Assembly (NCBI GenBank): GCA_937877565.1
Contig: CALFJB010000035.1
Location: 124,001-188,000 of the forward strand
Direction of reading: 5' to 3'
DNA length: 64,000 bases
From: an uncultured Selenomonadales bacterium
GTDB lineage: Bacteria > Bacillota > Negativicutes > Selenomonadales > Selenomonadaceae
A model generated the notes under the pieces. The model had not been told where the DNA came from, searched no databases, and saw only the letters and a program-made list of their open reading frames with translations. Below are positions 26,724 to 34,936 of this stretch, in pieces (the stretch's first letter is position 1; each line of letters starts with the position of its first letter). A program made the translations under genes and the position numbers.

Positions 26724-28265
26724 CTATTTCTTTTCGAGTTCAGGGCGAATTTCATAATAATCTGATGGGTGCGCCGTAAATCCTTCCACATTCGGTTTCA
26801 TTACGAAAGACATTTTCAAATTTGAGGCGTAAAATAAAGCGCAGTCGTCCAAAATGTATTGCGTCATTTTTACGGCAAGTGCCGAACGTTCAGCCGCGCC
26901 AAATGTATTGTGCAATTCGTTTTCATATTGGTTGACGTAATAATTATTATAATTGCCCGCGTTATCTACCGCGCCGTCGATAATGTGGCTTGTAAAATAA
27001 TATTCGGGGTCGCCCGTCGGCGCAGTTACAATCGCCTTGCTGAAAATATCGTATTCGCCATTTTTCAAGAAAGTTTTATAGTTGTCAGTGGCGTTTACTT
27101 TTAAATCAATTCCAATCAGTTTTAAATTCGCCTGTGCAGATTCTGCCAAAAGTGGCAATTCTTGCCGTGAAGTGTAAGTTAAATAGCGCAGTTCCAAATT
27201 TTTGCCGTCCTTGTCAACATAACCATCGCCGTCGCTGTCAATCCAGCCGCTTTCAGCCAAAAGTTTTTTCGCTCCTTCTAAATCGTAAGAAACGGCTGTA
27301 ACTGCATTGCCGCCAAAAGTTAAATTCGCCGGAAAAGGTCCAACTGCAGGCGTGCCGTTGCCGCTAAGTAAAACTTTTGTAAAATTTTCTTTGTCAATCG
27401 CCATTGAAATTGCCTTGCGAACGTTCAAATCTTGCAACGCGGGCGTATAAAAATTAAACGCGGCTTGATAAACTCTAGATGTATCAACTTGACTAAGTTT
27501 GTATTTGTCATTTTGGAAAAGTTGCAAACTGGAATACGGCAAGCCTTGTACCGCGTCAAGTTCGCCGTTTTGCATTGCCATTGTTAGAGTATCGCCGTCG
27601 GTTATACTTTTAATAAAAATTTTTTCAAGTTTCGGCTTGACTTCGCCCCAATAATTTTCATTCTTCGCAAGTTCAATTTCAGTATCTGAAACGTCAACCG
27701 CCTTATAAGGTCCCGTGCCAATAACAATTCCATCATCAAAACCTGATTCAACGTCAATAATGCAACCGTAAGGATCGGAAAGATAATTCAACAGCGCGGG
27801 AAGTTTTTCGGTTGAATGAATTGTAACATATTGCCCAACTGCCGCGATTGAGTCAATTTTTAAATCGTGCGGTGCGCGGTCGTGATTTTCTATCAAATGT
27901 TCCAAACATTTTTTGACTGCCGCGCCGTCAACTTTTTTGCCGTTGCTGAAAACTACGTTATCTTTGATTTTTATTTGAATTGTGAAGTCGTCCATTTGCT
28001 CAAAACTTTCAGCAATCCATGGCTCAAGTTGCATTTGTTCATTGAATTTGAATAGCGTTTCACCAATTCCGTAACGAATACAACTCCAGCCGCTGTAACT
28101 TTCGTGAGGATTCGTGCCGACGTTTTCCATTGCCACGCCGTAAGCTACCGTTCCATAAGTGAAAGTTGTTTTATCTTCAGCCGCTTGATTATTTCCACCG
28201 CCATTTCCACAACCTGTAAATAAAATTCCTGTTGATAGAATCGCCGCCAAAAGTTTTTTTTGCAT
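26724..28265 (-). CDS. Extracellular solute-binding lipoprotein, nickel/peptide type (SBP_bac_5)
   Basis: A 513-residue family-5 binding protein with a lipoprotein signal (LSTGILFTGC, acylated C19). Typical features are GETLFKFNEQMQLEPWIAESFEQ, IKIKDNVVFSNGKKVDGAAV, GTGPYKAV and VRKAISMAIDKENF. It delivers its ligand to the permease pair encoded upstream. The gene order and the region NPHESYSGWSC resemble the NikA/DppA group; nickel, a metallophore or a peptide are possible, and the ligand cannot be fixed. GGAGG precedes the ATG. It is separated from the NikC-type permease by a 294-base repeat block. Confidence 0.88.
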   Translation of the reverse strand: MQKKLLAAILSTGILFTGCGNGGGNNQAAEDKTTFTYGTVAYGVAMENVGTNPHESYSGWSCIRYGIGETLFKFNEQMQLEPWIAESFEQMDDFTIQIKIKDNVVFSNGKKVDGAAVKKCLEHLIENHDRAPHDLKIDSIAAVGQYVTIHSTEKLPALLNYLSDPYGCIIDVESGFDDGIVIGTGPYKAVDVSDTEIELAKNENYWGEVKPKLEKIFIKSITDGDTLTMAMQNGELDAVQGLPYSSLQLFQNDKYKLSQVDTSRVYQAAFNFYTPALQDLNVRKAISMAIDKENFTKVLLSGNGTPAVGPFPANLTFGGNAVTAVSYDLEGAKKLLAESGWIDSDGDGYVDKDGKNLELRYLTYTSRQELPLLAESAQANLKLIGIDLKVNATDNYKTFLKNGEYDIFSKAIVTAPTGDPEYYFTSHIIDGAVDNAGNYNNYYVNQYENELHNTFGAAERSALAVKMTQYILDDCALFYASNLKMSFVMKPNVEGFTAHPSDYYEIRPELEKK

Positions 28266-28295
28266 TTTTAAACCTCCAATTAATTTTTTTACTTT

Positions 28296-28556
28296 ATAGG
28301 TACTTTTCTTTTCCAGAGCATGCGCGGTTGCGTTAGCATGCGCGGTGTGGCGCGCTCTTTAGCGGCGTGCTCTTTAGCGAAAGGAGCAACGCTCCTACTC
28401 GTCGCATTGCAAGTACCAAAAGAAAGTGCTCTTTTTGCCCGTCCGCCGCTAAGGTGTAGCACGCTCCTAGTAGGTGTGCCGCCAGAGGCGGCGCGTAGTT
28501 TACCGCACGCGCCATCTTTACTGTAAATTGGCGGCACAGGACGGGCTTTTTTAACG
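28296..28556. repeat. GC-rich nested inverted-repeat block in the transporter operon
   Basis: This block lies between a permease gene and the binding-protein gene. It carries direct repeats (GCATGCGCGGT twice, GCTCTTTAGCG twice) and the GGAGCAACGCTCC palindrome that is also at 18345. It also carries GTACCAAAAGAAAGTGCTC, which resembles an inverse copy of sequence near 48710, and nested stems GCCCGTCC/GGACGGGC (28437-28444, 28539-28546) and GTGCCGCC/GGCGGCAC. The last stem ends in a T run on the plus strand. The base composition is far more GC-rich than the genes around it. Open frames here are chance. Confidence 0.75.
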
Positions 28557-28559
28557 TTT

Positions 28560-29363
28560 CTATAATTTGTTTTTAGTGTCCAAAACATCGCGCAATTTAT
28601 CGCCCAATAGATTAAATATTGCAACCGTCAAAAAAATTGCAAAGCCCGGCGCAAGTATCACCCATGACGCAGTTTGCAACATTGAGCGCCCGTTATTCAT
28701 CATTGCGCCCCATTCCGCAGTTGGCGGTTGCGCTCCCAATCCCAAAAATGACAACCCCGCTAATTCCATTATAATTGTACCAATATCTAACGCCGCCGTT
28801 ACTAAAATTGGTCCCGCAATATTCGGCAATACGTGACAAAATAAAATTCCCGCTGAAGTTGTTCCCGCCATTTTCGCCGCGTCGATATATGGCAAATTGC
28901 GAATTGTTAAAGCCAAGCCGCGTGAAATTCTGGCGTACTTTGTCCAGCCAATTACAGCCAACGCCAACGCCGCGTTAAAAAGTCCGCCGCCCAATGCTCC
29001 TGCCGCCGCTACTGCAAAAACCATTTGCGGAAATGCTAAAAATATATCTGAAATTCTCATTAAAATTGTATCCAATTTTCCGCCGCTGAATCCGCAAATT
29101 GCGCCTATTAAACTACCAACAACCGAAATTGTCAATAGCAATAAAAGTGCCGCGCAAAGTGTAGTTTGACTTCCCATTATTACCCGTGACAAAACGTCGC
29201 GCCCGTATCTGTCAGTCCCCAATAAATTTACAGAATTTGGCGGCGTCAATGCTCCTTCCAAATCTTGCACGTAGGGATCAAACGGCGTTAAAAATTCGGC
29301 GAAAATCGCAACAAATATTAAACTTCCCGCCAATATCAAATACGGCAACAATTTTTTATTCAT
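28560..29363 (-). CDS. ABC permease, NikC/DppC type
   Basis: A 267-residue permease with about six membrane segments, beginning MNKKLLPYLILAGSLIFVAIFAEFLTPFDPY and containing LLGTDRYGRDVLSR, typical of the DppC/NikC half. The EAA-loop region GTTSAGILFCHVLPNI lies near residue 170. Its start overlaps the end of the upstream permease gene by 8 bases. Confidence 0.92.
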   Translation of the reverse strand: MNKKLLPYLILAGSLIFVAIFAEFLTPFDPYVQDLEGALTPPNSVNLLGTDRYGRDVLSRVIMGSQTTLCAALLLLLTISVVGSLIGAICGFSGGKLDTILMRISDIFLAFPQMVFAVAAAGALGGGLFNAALALAVIGWTKYARISRGLALTIRNLPYIDAAKMAGTTSAGILFCHVLPNIAGPILVTAALDIGTIIMELAGLSFLGLGAQPPTAEWGAMMNNGRSMLQTASWVILAPGFAIFLTVAIFNLLGDKLRDVLDTKNKL

Positions 29364-30270
29364 AACGCACTCTCGGATCTAAAAATTTGTAAAGTAAATC
29401 AGCCGTCAAATTCACAAGCACATAAATTATCGCCATCCAAACAACGTAAGCTTGAATTAGTGGATAATCACGCATTAAAATTGCGTCAATCGCCATTTTC
29501 CCCACGCCGTCCCACATAAAAATAGTCTCAACAATCACCGTTCCTCCAAGTAAATTGCCAATCGACAACGCAAGCAAAGTTATTATCATAATCAACGCGG
29601 ACGGCAAAACGCTTTTTGTTAAAATTGTAAATTCGCTGACACCGCGTGAACGTGCGCCAATTACGTATGGTTTTTCTAATTCTTCCAAAACAACTGCGCG
29701 AATTTGCCGCGTATATTTTGCGCCCATTGCGATTGTTAAAGTTAGCGCGGGCATTATGATATTGTCGCCGATTATTGGCAACAGATTTAATTTCAACGCC
29801 AAAAAATATATCAGCAGCAATCCTACAAAAAAATTCGGCAGAGAATTTCCAACGAAACTGAAAAATCTTATGGCGTAGTCGATAAATTTATTTTGGTTTA
29901 CGGCTGAAATAATTCCCAGCGGCGTTGCAATAAAAATCGTCAGCAAAATTGAAACCGTCATAAGTTGAAAAGTTGCCGGTAATTTTTCTGCAAAAGTTTC
30001 AAAAACTAATTTGCCGCTGATAAATGAACGCCCCATATCGCCCGTTAAAACGCCTGTGAGCCAATTTCCGTACTGCACGATAAAAGGTTCATCAAGTCCG
30101 AGTTCAGCGCGTTTAGCGGCTTTTACGGCGTCAGAAACGCTGCCTGAATGTTCGTACATAAAATCTACCGCGTCAATCGCTGAAAATTGCATCATTGCGA
30201 AAGTTAAAAAAGTTATCCCAAATAAAATTGGTACGAGCTGAATCAATCGTTCAAAAATATATTTTCTCAA
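29356..30270 (-). CDS. ABC permease, NikB/DppB type
   Basis: A 304-residue permease starting RKYIFERLIQLVPILFGITFLTFAMM, with six membrane segments and the EAA-loop GVSEFTILTKSVLPSALI. The TTG start at 30270 follows GGGGAGA. It is the first gene of the transporter operon and pairs with the overlapping NikC-type permease. Confidence 0.92.
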   Translation of the reverse strand: MRKYIFERLIQLVPILFGITFLTFAMMQFSAIDAVDFMYEHSGSVSDAVKAAKRAELGLDEPFIVQYGNWLTGVLTGDMGRSFISGKLVFETFAEKLPATFQLMTVSILLTIFIATPLGIISAVNQNKFIDYAIRFFSFVGNSLPNFFVGLLLIYFLALKLNLLPIIGDNIIMPALTLTIAMGAKYTRQIRAVVLEELEKPYVIGARSRGVSEFTILTKSVLPSALIMIITLLALSIGNLLGGTVIVETIFMWDGVGKMAIDAILMRDYPLIQAYVVWMAIIYVLVNLTADLLYKFLDPRVRYE

Positions 30271-30357
30271 AAAAATCTCCCCTAAAATCTACACAGAAAT
30301 TTTAATTTAGAAAATTTGAAAATGTAAGCCGCGCAGGGGGATTTTTTTCACAGAATA

Positions 30358-30366
30358 TGTTATAAT
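30358..30366 (+). promoter_or_regulatory. Extended -10 promoter of the exonuclease gene
   Basis: ATGTTATAAT gives TGnTATAAT, with TATAAT at 30361-30366. There is no clear -35 box. Transcription would start about 20 bases before the ATG at 30393. It lies in the divergent gap between the permease operon and this gene. Confidence 0.5.
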
Positions 30367-30392
30367 GTCAAAAAAATTTTCTGGAGGTTAAA

Positions 30393-31046
30393 ATGGTTCA
30401 TATAGTAATTGATCTTGAAATGAATCCAATTCGCCGCACCTTGAAGGATATTCGCAAATTTTTACAAGATGAAGTGATTGAATTTGGCGCAGTGAAACTT
30501 GATGAAAATTATCTTCCAATCGAAGAGTTTCAATGTTACGTGCGCCCTGAATTTAGCGAAATTACCGCGCACATTACAAGATTAACCGGAATTACAAATG
30601 AAACCGTCGCCGACAAAAATACTTTTGAAATTGAATTTCAGAAATTTTTTGAGTGGATCGGCGGCTGGGATATGAAAATTTATTCGTGGAGTGCGTCAGA
30701 TATTAAGCAACTCAAAAACGAATGTTCCTACAAGTTGCCGAAATTTGACATTAACAGATTGGAAAGCCAATGGATTGACGTTCAAAAAGAATTCGATGAA
30801 AGAATTGGACTTCGCAACAATCTTTCTTTAAAGTATGCAGTTGGCGCAATGAACCGCGATTTTGAGGGAACGGCTCATACTGCACTTGCAGACGCTAAAA
30901 ATACTGCGGCAATTTTGTCGCTCCTTCAAGATGACGAAGCATTTTTCAAAACAATGCAACCTGTCATTGATATGTTAAAGCCAAAAGAACTTTCGCAATC
31001 AATAGGCGATTTATTCCCTGAACTTTCAAATTTCAAGTTCGATTAA
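30393..31046 (+). CDS. DEDDh 3'-5' exonuclease (KapD/ERI-1-like)
   Basis: A 217-residue DEDD exonuclease. ExoI is IDLEMN (D7, E9), ExoII lies around WSASDIKQL, and ExoIII is HTALADAKNTA (H about 162, D about 166), which makes it the DEDDh type. Stand-alone proteins of this size trim RNA or DNA 3' ends. CTGGAGG precedes the ATG. The gene is monocistronic and ends in a strong shared terminator. Confidence 0.88.
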   Translation: MVHIVIDLEMNPIRRTLKDIRKFLQDEVIEFGAVKLDENYLPIEEFQCYVRPEFSEITAHITRLTGITNETVADKNTFEIEFQKFFEWIGGWDMKIYSWSASDIKQLKNECSYKLPKFDINRLESQWIDVQKEFDERIGLRNNLSLKYAVGAMNRDFEGTAHTALADAKNTAAILSLLQDDEAFFKTMQPVIDMLKPKELSQSIGDLFPELSNFKFD

Positions 31047-31053
31047 AAAACGG

Positions 31054-31091
31054 CAAAAAAAATTTCCACCTAATTTAGGTGGATTTTTTTT
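31054..31091. terminator. Bidirectional terminator
   Basis: Perfect stem TCCACCTA / TAGGTGGA (31065-31072 and 31076-31083) with an A run on the left and eight T on the right, between converging genes. Confidence 0.92.
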
Positions 31092-31416
31092 ATTCAACTT
31101 TTTCCGTTTCTACTTTTTCAGGCTTTACTTTTTCAGGTTTTACTTCCTGCGGTCGTTTTTCTTCAGGTTTTACTTCTTTTGGTGGATCTTTTGGGCGTGG
31201 CGGAGCCTTTGCCGGAGGGGGTTTAGGTGTAACGGATTGTCGGAATTTTTCCCAAAATTCGCGCTTGCGTTCCGCACTTTCTTTATCACTTGCACTTGTT
31301 GTTTCCTCGTTATGATAAAAGATAATTTCGTTACTTTGAGCAAAAGAAAGACCGGCGTTTAGAAGTACAATCCCTGAAATTATTGCAGTTATTATTTTTT
31401 TAGCCGGACGTTTCAT
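31090..31416 (-). CDS. Exported Pro/Lys/Glu-rich small protein
   Basis: Predicted 108 residues. A signal peptide (MKRPAKKIITAIISGIVLLNAGLSFAQ) is followed by a charged region and a low-complexity tail of PKPPPAKAPPRPKDPP and KPEKVKPEKVETEKVE units. Such tails span cell-envelope layers or bind peptidoglycan or proteins loosely. The ATG at 31416 has AAAGGA 9 bases upstream. No family is recognised. Confidence 0.65.
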   Translation of the reverse strand: MKRPAKKIITAIISGIVLLNAGLSFAQSNEIIFYHNEETTSASDKESAERKREFWEKFRQSVTPKPPPAKAPPRPKDPPKEVKPEEKRPQEVKPEKVKPEKVETEKVE

Positions 31417-31462
31417 TTCATTCAATCCTTTAATTTAAAATTTCAATTAACTCCAATAAAAT

Positions 31463-31819
31463 TTACCAGCCATGCGGTGGCGGTGGGTAATGTCCCGGTG
31501 GATGTGGTGGATAATGACCTGGATGATGTCCGGGCGGCGGTGGAGGTGGCGGCGGTGGTGGATAACGTCTATCACGATCACGACCCCACGGATCCGGAGG
31601 AGGCGGCGGAGGTGGCGGCGGCGGGAATGCTCCCGGTGGTGGATATCTTCGATTGTGTCTAAATCCCAATTCGTCAGTTTGAATTGAATCTGTATTTAAA
31701 TCTGTAACTGCTGAAATTTCAGTAGTGTTGGTAATTTCAGACGCTTCTACAGCGTTGCAATTTGCAACTACGAAAGACCCGCAAATTAAAAATGCGGCTA
31801 AACTTCTTGCGAATTTCAT
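31463..31819 (-). CDS. Exported proline-rich repeat protein
   Basis: Predicted 118 residues with a signal peptide (MKFARSLAAFLICGSFVVANCNAVEA) and a mature region made of long proline runs separated by RDRDRRYPP and HHPGHYPPHPPG segments. The composition suggests an extended envelope-exposed stalk. The ATG at 31819 follows AAAGGCGG. It lies next to another exported low-complexity protein in the same direction. Confidence 0.65.
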   Translation of the reverse strand: MKFARSLAAFLICGSFVVANCNAVEASEITNTTEISAVTDLNTDSIQTDELGFRHNRRYPPPGAFPPPPPPPPPPDPWGRDRDRRYPPPPPPPPPPGHHPGHYPPHPPGHYPPPPHGW

Positions 31820-31904
31820 TTTCAAAACCGCCTTTCTTTAAAAGTTTTGTTGCACTGATTGTATAAAATTTTTTGGCGGTTGTCATTAGAGGAAGATTAA
31901 ATTT

Positions 31905-32237
31905 TTAAACTATGAACTTGTAATAAATTTCAAGTCCAAACAAAATTATTGCACAAATCATCGCAATTAGGCTGATTCTGTCAACCAAATTTTCTTGCGT
32001 TTCATTTAAATTGGCGTGGCGTCTGATGTAAGTTGAACCAAGCGAAACTATCAACGCCGAATAAAGGGCGCGGTTTATGTTGTCAAAATTCGACCAGCCG
32101 ACTATCAAAAAAAATATTGTCAGCAACAAAATTGCCACTAACCAATAATCTTTGCCGACTTTTTCAGGCGGCGGCGCAGTTGTTTTTTTCTGTTTTGGAT
32201 TTAATTTTTTAAAAATTTTTCTATGTATCGACGCCAT
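31905..32237 (-). CDS. Small membrane protein, unknown function
   Basis: A 110-residue protein with a basic, proline-containing N-terminus and three predicted membrane helices (YWLVAILLLTIFFLIVGW, ALYSALIVSLGSTYI, ISLIAMICAIILFGLEIYY). It lies 4 bases after the cysteine hydrolase gene in the same direction and is probably co-expressed with it. Confidence 0.7.
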   Translation of the reverse strand: MASIHRKIFKKLNPKQKKTTAPPPEKVGKDYWLVAILLLTIFFLIVGWSNFDNINRALYSALIVSLGSTYIRRHANLNETQENLVDRISLIAMICAIILFGLEIYYKFIV

Positions 32238-32241
32238 AAAA

Positions 32242-32772
32242 TCAACCTTCCAAGTTATAAATTTTGCATTGGCAATTTTTCATAACGTCCAACGCTTTTT
32301 GATGATTTTCCGGCGTAGTACCTGCGCAACAAGCCGCGTCAACTGAAACTAATTGTTCGGGATAAAACGCCTTGAGTAAAAGCGCGTTCGATACTACGCA
32401 AATATCGGTACAAACGCCGACAAATTCAACTTCTTCATAAGGTTTTAAAAGTGAAGGCAAGCGCGTTGAGCCGAACGCTTTTTTCTCAACAACAATTCTT
32501 GACTGCGGAATAAATTTTTGAAGTTCGGGGACAATTTCCCAACCTTCAGTATTTTTAATGCAGTGTTCAACCGGCAAAAATTTTCCTTCCTGCGTTTGAA
32601 GATAATCCTCTTTGTGCGTGTCCTGCGTAAAAATAATATCGTACAAATCTTTTTCGACAGCATTTTCAAGTTTTTCAACAAGGCGCGGTAACATTTCTTG
32701 CGCCTCCTTTGTACCGAGTGAACCCGTTACAAAATCATTTTGCATATCGACAACGATTAAAGCCTTTGCCAT
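32242..32772 (-). CDS. Isochorismatase-family cysteine hydrolase (nicotinamidase-like)
   Basis: A 176-residue enzyme with the family's D-K-C triad: VVDMQNDF (D9), an active-site lysine in VVEKKAFG near residue 97, and C in FVGVCTDICVVSNALL near 121. Aromatic and metal-like residues (DTHKED) fit a nicotinamidase. It would convert nicotinamide to nicotinate, feeding NAD synthesis, but related family members hydrolyse other amides. Confidence 0.82.
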   Translation of the reverse strand: MAKALIVVDMQNDFVTGSLGTKEAQEMLPRLVEKLENAVEKDLYDIIFTQDTHKEDYLQTQEGKFLPVEHCIKNTEGWEIVPELQKFIPQSRIVVEKKAFGSTRLPSLLKPYEEVEFVGVCTDICVVSNALLLKAFYPEQLVSVDAACCAGTTPENHQKALDVMKNCQCKIYNLEG

Positions 32773-32789
32773 TTTTATTTCTCCTTTCG

Positions 32790-32838
32790 TTTTAGGTTTC
32801 AGATTTTAAAACCTAACCGCTAAAACCTAAAACCTAAT
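32790..32838. repeat. CCTAAAACCTAA-type repeat at a gene end
   Basis: Units AAACCTAACCGCTAAAACCTAAAACCTAATCC lie between the SGNH hydrolase stop and the next start. The same motif occurs at 35625-35657, 50870-50932 and 55312-55345, in either orientation, directly beside stop codons. Confidence 0.75.
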
Positions 32839-34222
32839 CCCTATCTTCCCAGCCTTTTGTAGAATTTAAATAATTTTCAAGCCAATTTTCAACAGCCTGC
32901 CCAATAATTTCTTTACCTTCGGCGTCGGGGTGCAAGCCATCCAGTGTTAAATCTGCGCGAAGAAAACCTTTTGAATCTGAAAGCGCGTTTTCAATGTCAA
33001 TAAAATCTTCTTGTTGCTTAATCCAATCGCAAATATATTTTCGTTGCTCCTGCCAATCGTAAGGCGGATGATTAACGAATTGCACTTTGTCAATCAAATT
33101 TGGATTTAAAGGCGTTGGCGTAATGAAAACCGGTTTAATCCCGTGAAGTTCGCATCTGTCACGAATTTCAGCAAGATTTTTCACAGAATCCCAACCAATA
33201 ATATCACTGCGATAATCATTCACGCCCGCCAATATAAACAAAATTTCAGGACTGAACGCCAAAATATCACGGTCGAAACGATCTAACATTTTTTCGGTAG
33301 TATCGCCACTTTTGCCAAGATTTTTTATTGGGAACTTGCAATAACTTTGCCAATTATAAATGACGGTTGAAGGCGGAACAGAAATTGAGCCGCCGCCGTG
33401 AGTGATGCTATCGCCCAATGCACAAAATCGCATAGGTTTTTCAACTGTAAAAGTGTTGCCGGAATTTTGCTCCGACCATTCAGTTATAACCGCGCCGCCG
33501 GGAGCCATTCCGCGTATTCTCCAAAAATAATTTCCCTCCTCAAGTATTGGCGTTTCGTCGTAAAAATCAAAATTATCTTCCAGCGGGTGAAAATGTGTAA
33601 GATAATCCCTGTAAAGTTCGCCATCCTTGAAAAGTTGTATTTCGTAATGATCGGCGTTCAAAGTCGGTACCCACGAATAAACCAAATAAATTGGCGACGA
33701 CTTCATTTTTTCAAATTCGGTTGCAGTGCGCGGGAACGGCGGATTTTCTTCAGCCGTCAAAGTAACAACGTCTTCTTCAACAATGTTGTTATCAAAATCT
33801 AGCGCGGTTACGGTAACTCTATCGCTAACATTTTGTACCGGAATTTCAACGCCGTTTGTATAAGAAATAAAAATATTTCCTTCGCAAGCAACGGCGTACT
33901 TGACGGCGTAGGGAACAATATTCCACGTCAGCCGCAAAATTTTTTCTTCGTCCAAATTTTCTTTGTCTAAATTTTCAGCGGGCGGCGCGTTTCTTTCGTC
34001 AGTGTGATTGATTGTAATATTTTTTTCCGACGCCTCACTAACAGATAAAACTTGTGCGGTAACTTCGTGGCGATTATTTTTTTCTTGCGTTAAATGGTTG
34101 CGCGGATTTTTAACATCAGTCAGCTCTGAAAAATTTATTTTTTCGGGATTTTCATTGTTGTTGAATTGAAAATTTAACAGGGATAAAAAAATTGCCAGAA
34201 TCACCGGCAGAATTTTCATCAT
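32834..34222 (-). CDS. Exported SGNH/GDSL hydrolase with fibronectin-like domain
   Basis: A 462-residue protein with a short signal peptide (MMKILPVILAIFLSLLNFQF) and a charged linker of about 70 residues. It then has one or two beta-sandwich domains (LTWNIVPYAVKYAV ... VPTLNADHYEIQLF ... GNYFWRIRG, a fibronectin type III-like pattern). The C-terminal SGNH hydrolase has block I ALGDSITHGGG near residue 270, block III GVND near 333 and block V DGLHPDAEG near 435. It is likely a secreted esterase acting on glycans or lipids. It starts after AAAGGGGG. Confidence 0.85.
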   Translation of the reverse strand: MMKILPVILAIFLSLLNFQFNNNENPEKINFSELTDVKNPRNHLTQEKNNRHEVTAQVLSVSEASEKNITINHTDERNAPPAENLDKENLDEEKILRLTWNIVPYAVKYAVACEGNIFISYTNGVEIPVQNVSDRVTVTALDFDNNIVEEDVVTLTAEENPPFPRTATEFEKMKSSPIYLVYSWVPTLNADHYEIQLFKDGELYRDYLTHFHPLEDNFDFYDETPILEEGNYFWRIRGMAPGGAVITEWSEQNSGNTFTVEKPMRFCALGDSITHGGGSISVPPSTVIYNWQSYCKFPIKNLGKSGDTTEKMLDRFDRDILAFSPEILFILAGVNDYRSDIIGWDSVKNLAEIRDRCELHGIKPVFITPTPLNPNLIDKVQFVNHPPYDWQEQRKYICDWIKQQEDFIDIENALSDSKGFLRADLTLDGLHPDAEGKEIIGQAVENWLENYLNSTKGWEDRD

Positions 34223-34299
34223 TAAGGAAATTTCCCCCTTTACAAATATTTTTCATATTCTACATTGAAACGGCGATATTTGCAAATAATTTTATGAAG

Positions 34300-34328
34300 T
34301 TGCAAACGTCAACAAAAAAATTTATAAT
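34300..34328 (+). promoter_or_regulatory. Sigma-70-type promoter of the toxin-antitoxin operon
   Basis: TTGCAA (34300-34305) and TATAAT (34323-34328) are separated by exactly 17 bases, 22 bases before the antitoxin ATG. Confidence 0.65.
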
Positions 34329-34349
34329 TCAAAAATTGAGGTGATTAAA

Positions 34350-34556
34350 ATGACTGTTGAAATTGAAATGACTGACGCCGAATATAATTCTATCAGCGAA
34401 TACGCGGCTGAAAATAAAATTGGTATTTCGGAGCTTTTTTTAAAAACTTTGCTTGAAAAAATTGGCTATGAAACTATCAGCGACGAAAATTTATTAAAAG
34501 TTTCAAATGAAATTTTGAAGGAACGCGCCGAAGTTTACAAGGTACTTGCTCAATGA
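34350..34556 (+). CDS. Antitoxin partner of the Doc-type toxin
   Basis: A 68-residue protein beginning MTVEIEMTDAEYNSISEYAAENKIGISELFLKTLLEKIG, with a ribbon-helix-helix-like N-terminus (beta strand, then two helices) and a charged C-terminal tail. It overlaps the toxin start by 4 bases (ATGA), the usual coupling of toxin-antitoxin pairs. Start set at the ATG with GAGGTG 8 bases upstream. It would neutralise the toxin and repress its own promoter. Confidence 0.78.
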   Translation: MTVEIEMTDAEYNSISEYAAENKIGISELFLKTLLEKIGYETISDENLLKVSNEILKERAEVYKVLAQ

Positions 34557-34936
34557 TTAGACTTAGTAAAAATCAAATTTTACTCTTGCACAAAAATTTA
34601 ATTCAGCAATTTGGCGGAATTGTCGGCATTCGTGACGAAAATTTATTAGATTCGGCTATTGAAACGCCCTTTCAAACTTTTTTCGGAAAAGATTTATATT
34701 CTACGCTGATTGAAAAGGCGGCGCGGCTTTCTTACGGGATTATAAAAAATCATCCGTTCCTTGACGGTAATAAAAGAACTGGCGCGTTTGCAATGGAAAC
34801 TTTTTTAAAAGTTAATAACTTCAATCTGAATTGTAGCAACGCTGAACTGATAAAAATAATTTTAGGCGTTGCTGACAATTCCATAACCTACGAAAAATTT
34901 TTAAATTGGCTGGAGGCTCATACAAATGAAAATTGA
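34553..34936 (+). CDS. doc: Doc-type Fic toxin
   Basis: A 127-residue protein with the Fic core HPFLDGNKRTG near residue 66 and the Doc-like N-terminus LSKNQILLLHKNLIQQFGG. Doc phosphorylates EF-Tu, and other Fic proteins transfer AMP; the N at the NKR position fits a Doc/Fic kinase or transferase. The 3' end overlaps hisIE by 11 bases, so toxin and histidine genes share one message, which is unusual. The full-length domain and good motif argue that it is active. Confidence 0.88.
   Translation: MIRLSKNQILLLHKNLIQQFGGIVGIRDENLLDSAIETPFQTFFGKDLYSTLIEKAARLSYGIIKNHPFLDGNKRTGAFAMETFLKVNNFNLNCSNAELIKIILGVADNSITYEKFLNWLEAHTNEN

Noticed and set aside
28289..28624. Frames on both strands in the GC-rich block
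   Set aside because: They arise from repeats and nested palindromes, lack ribosome sites and cross a real permease gene.
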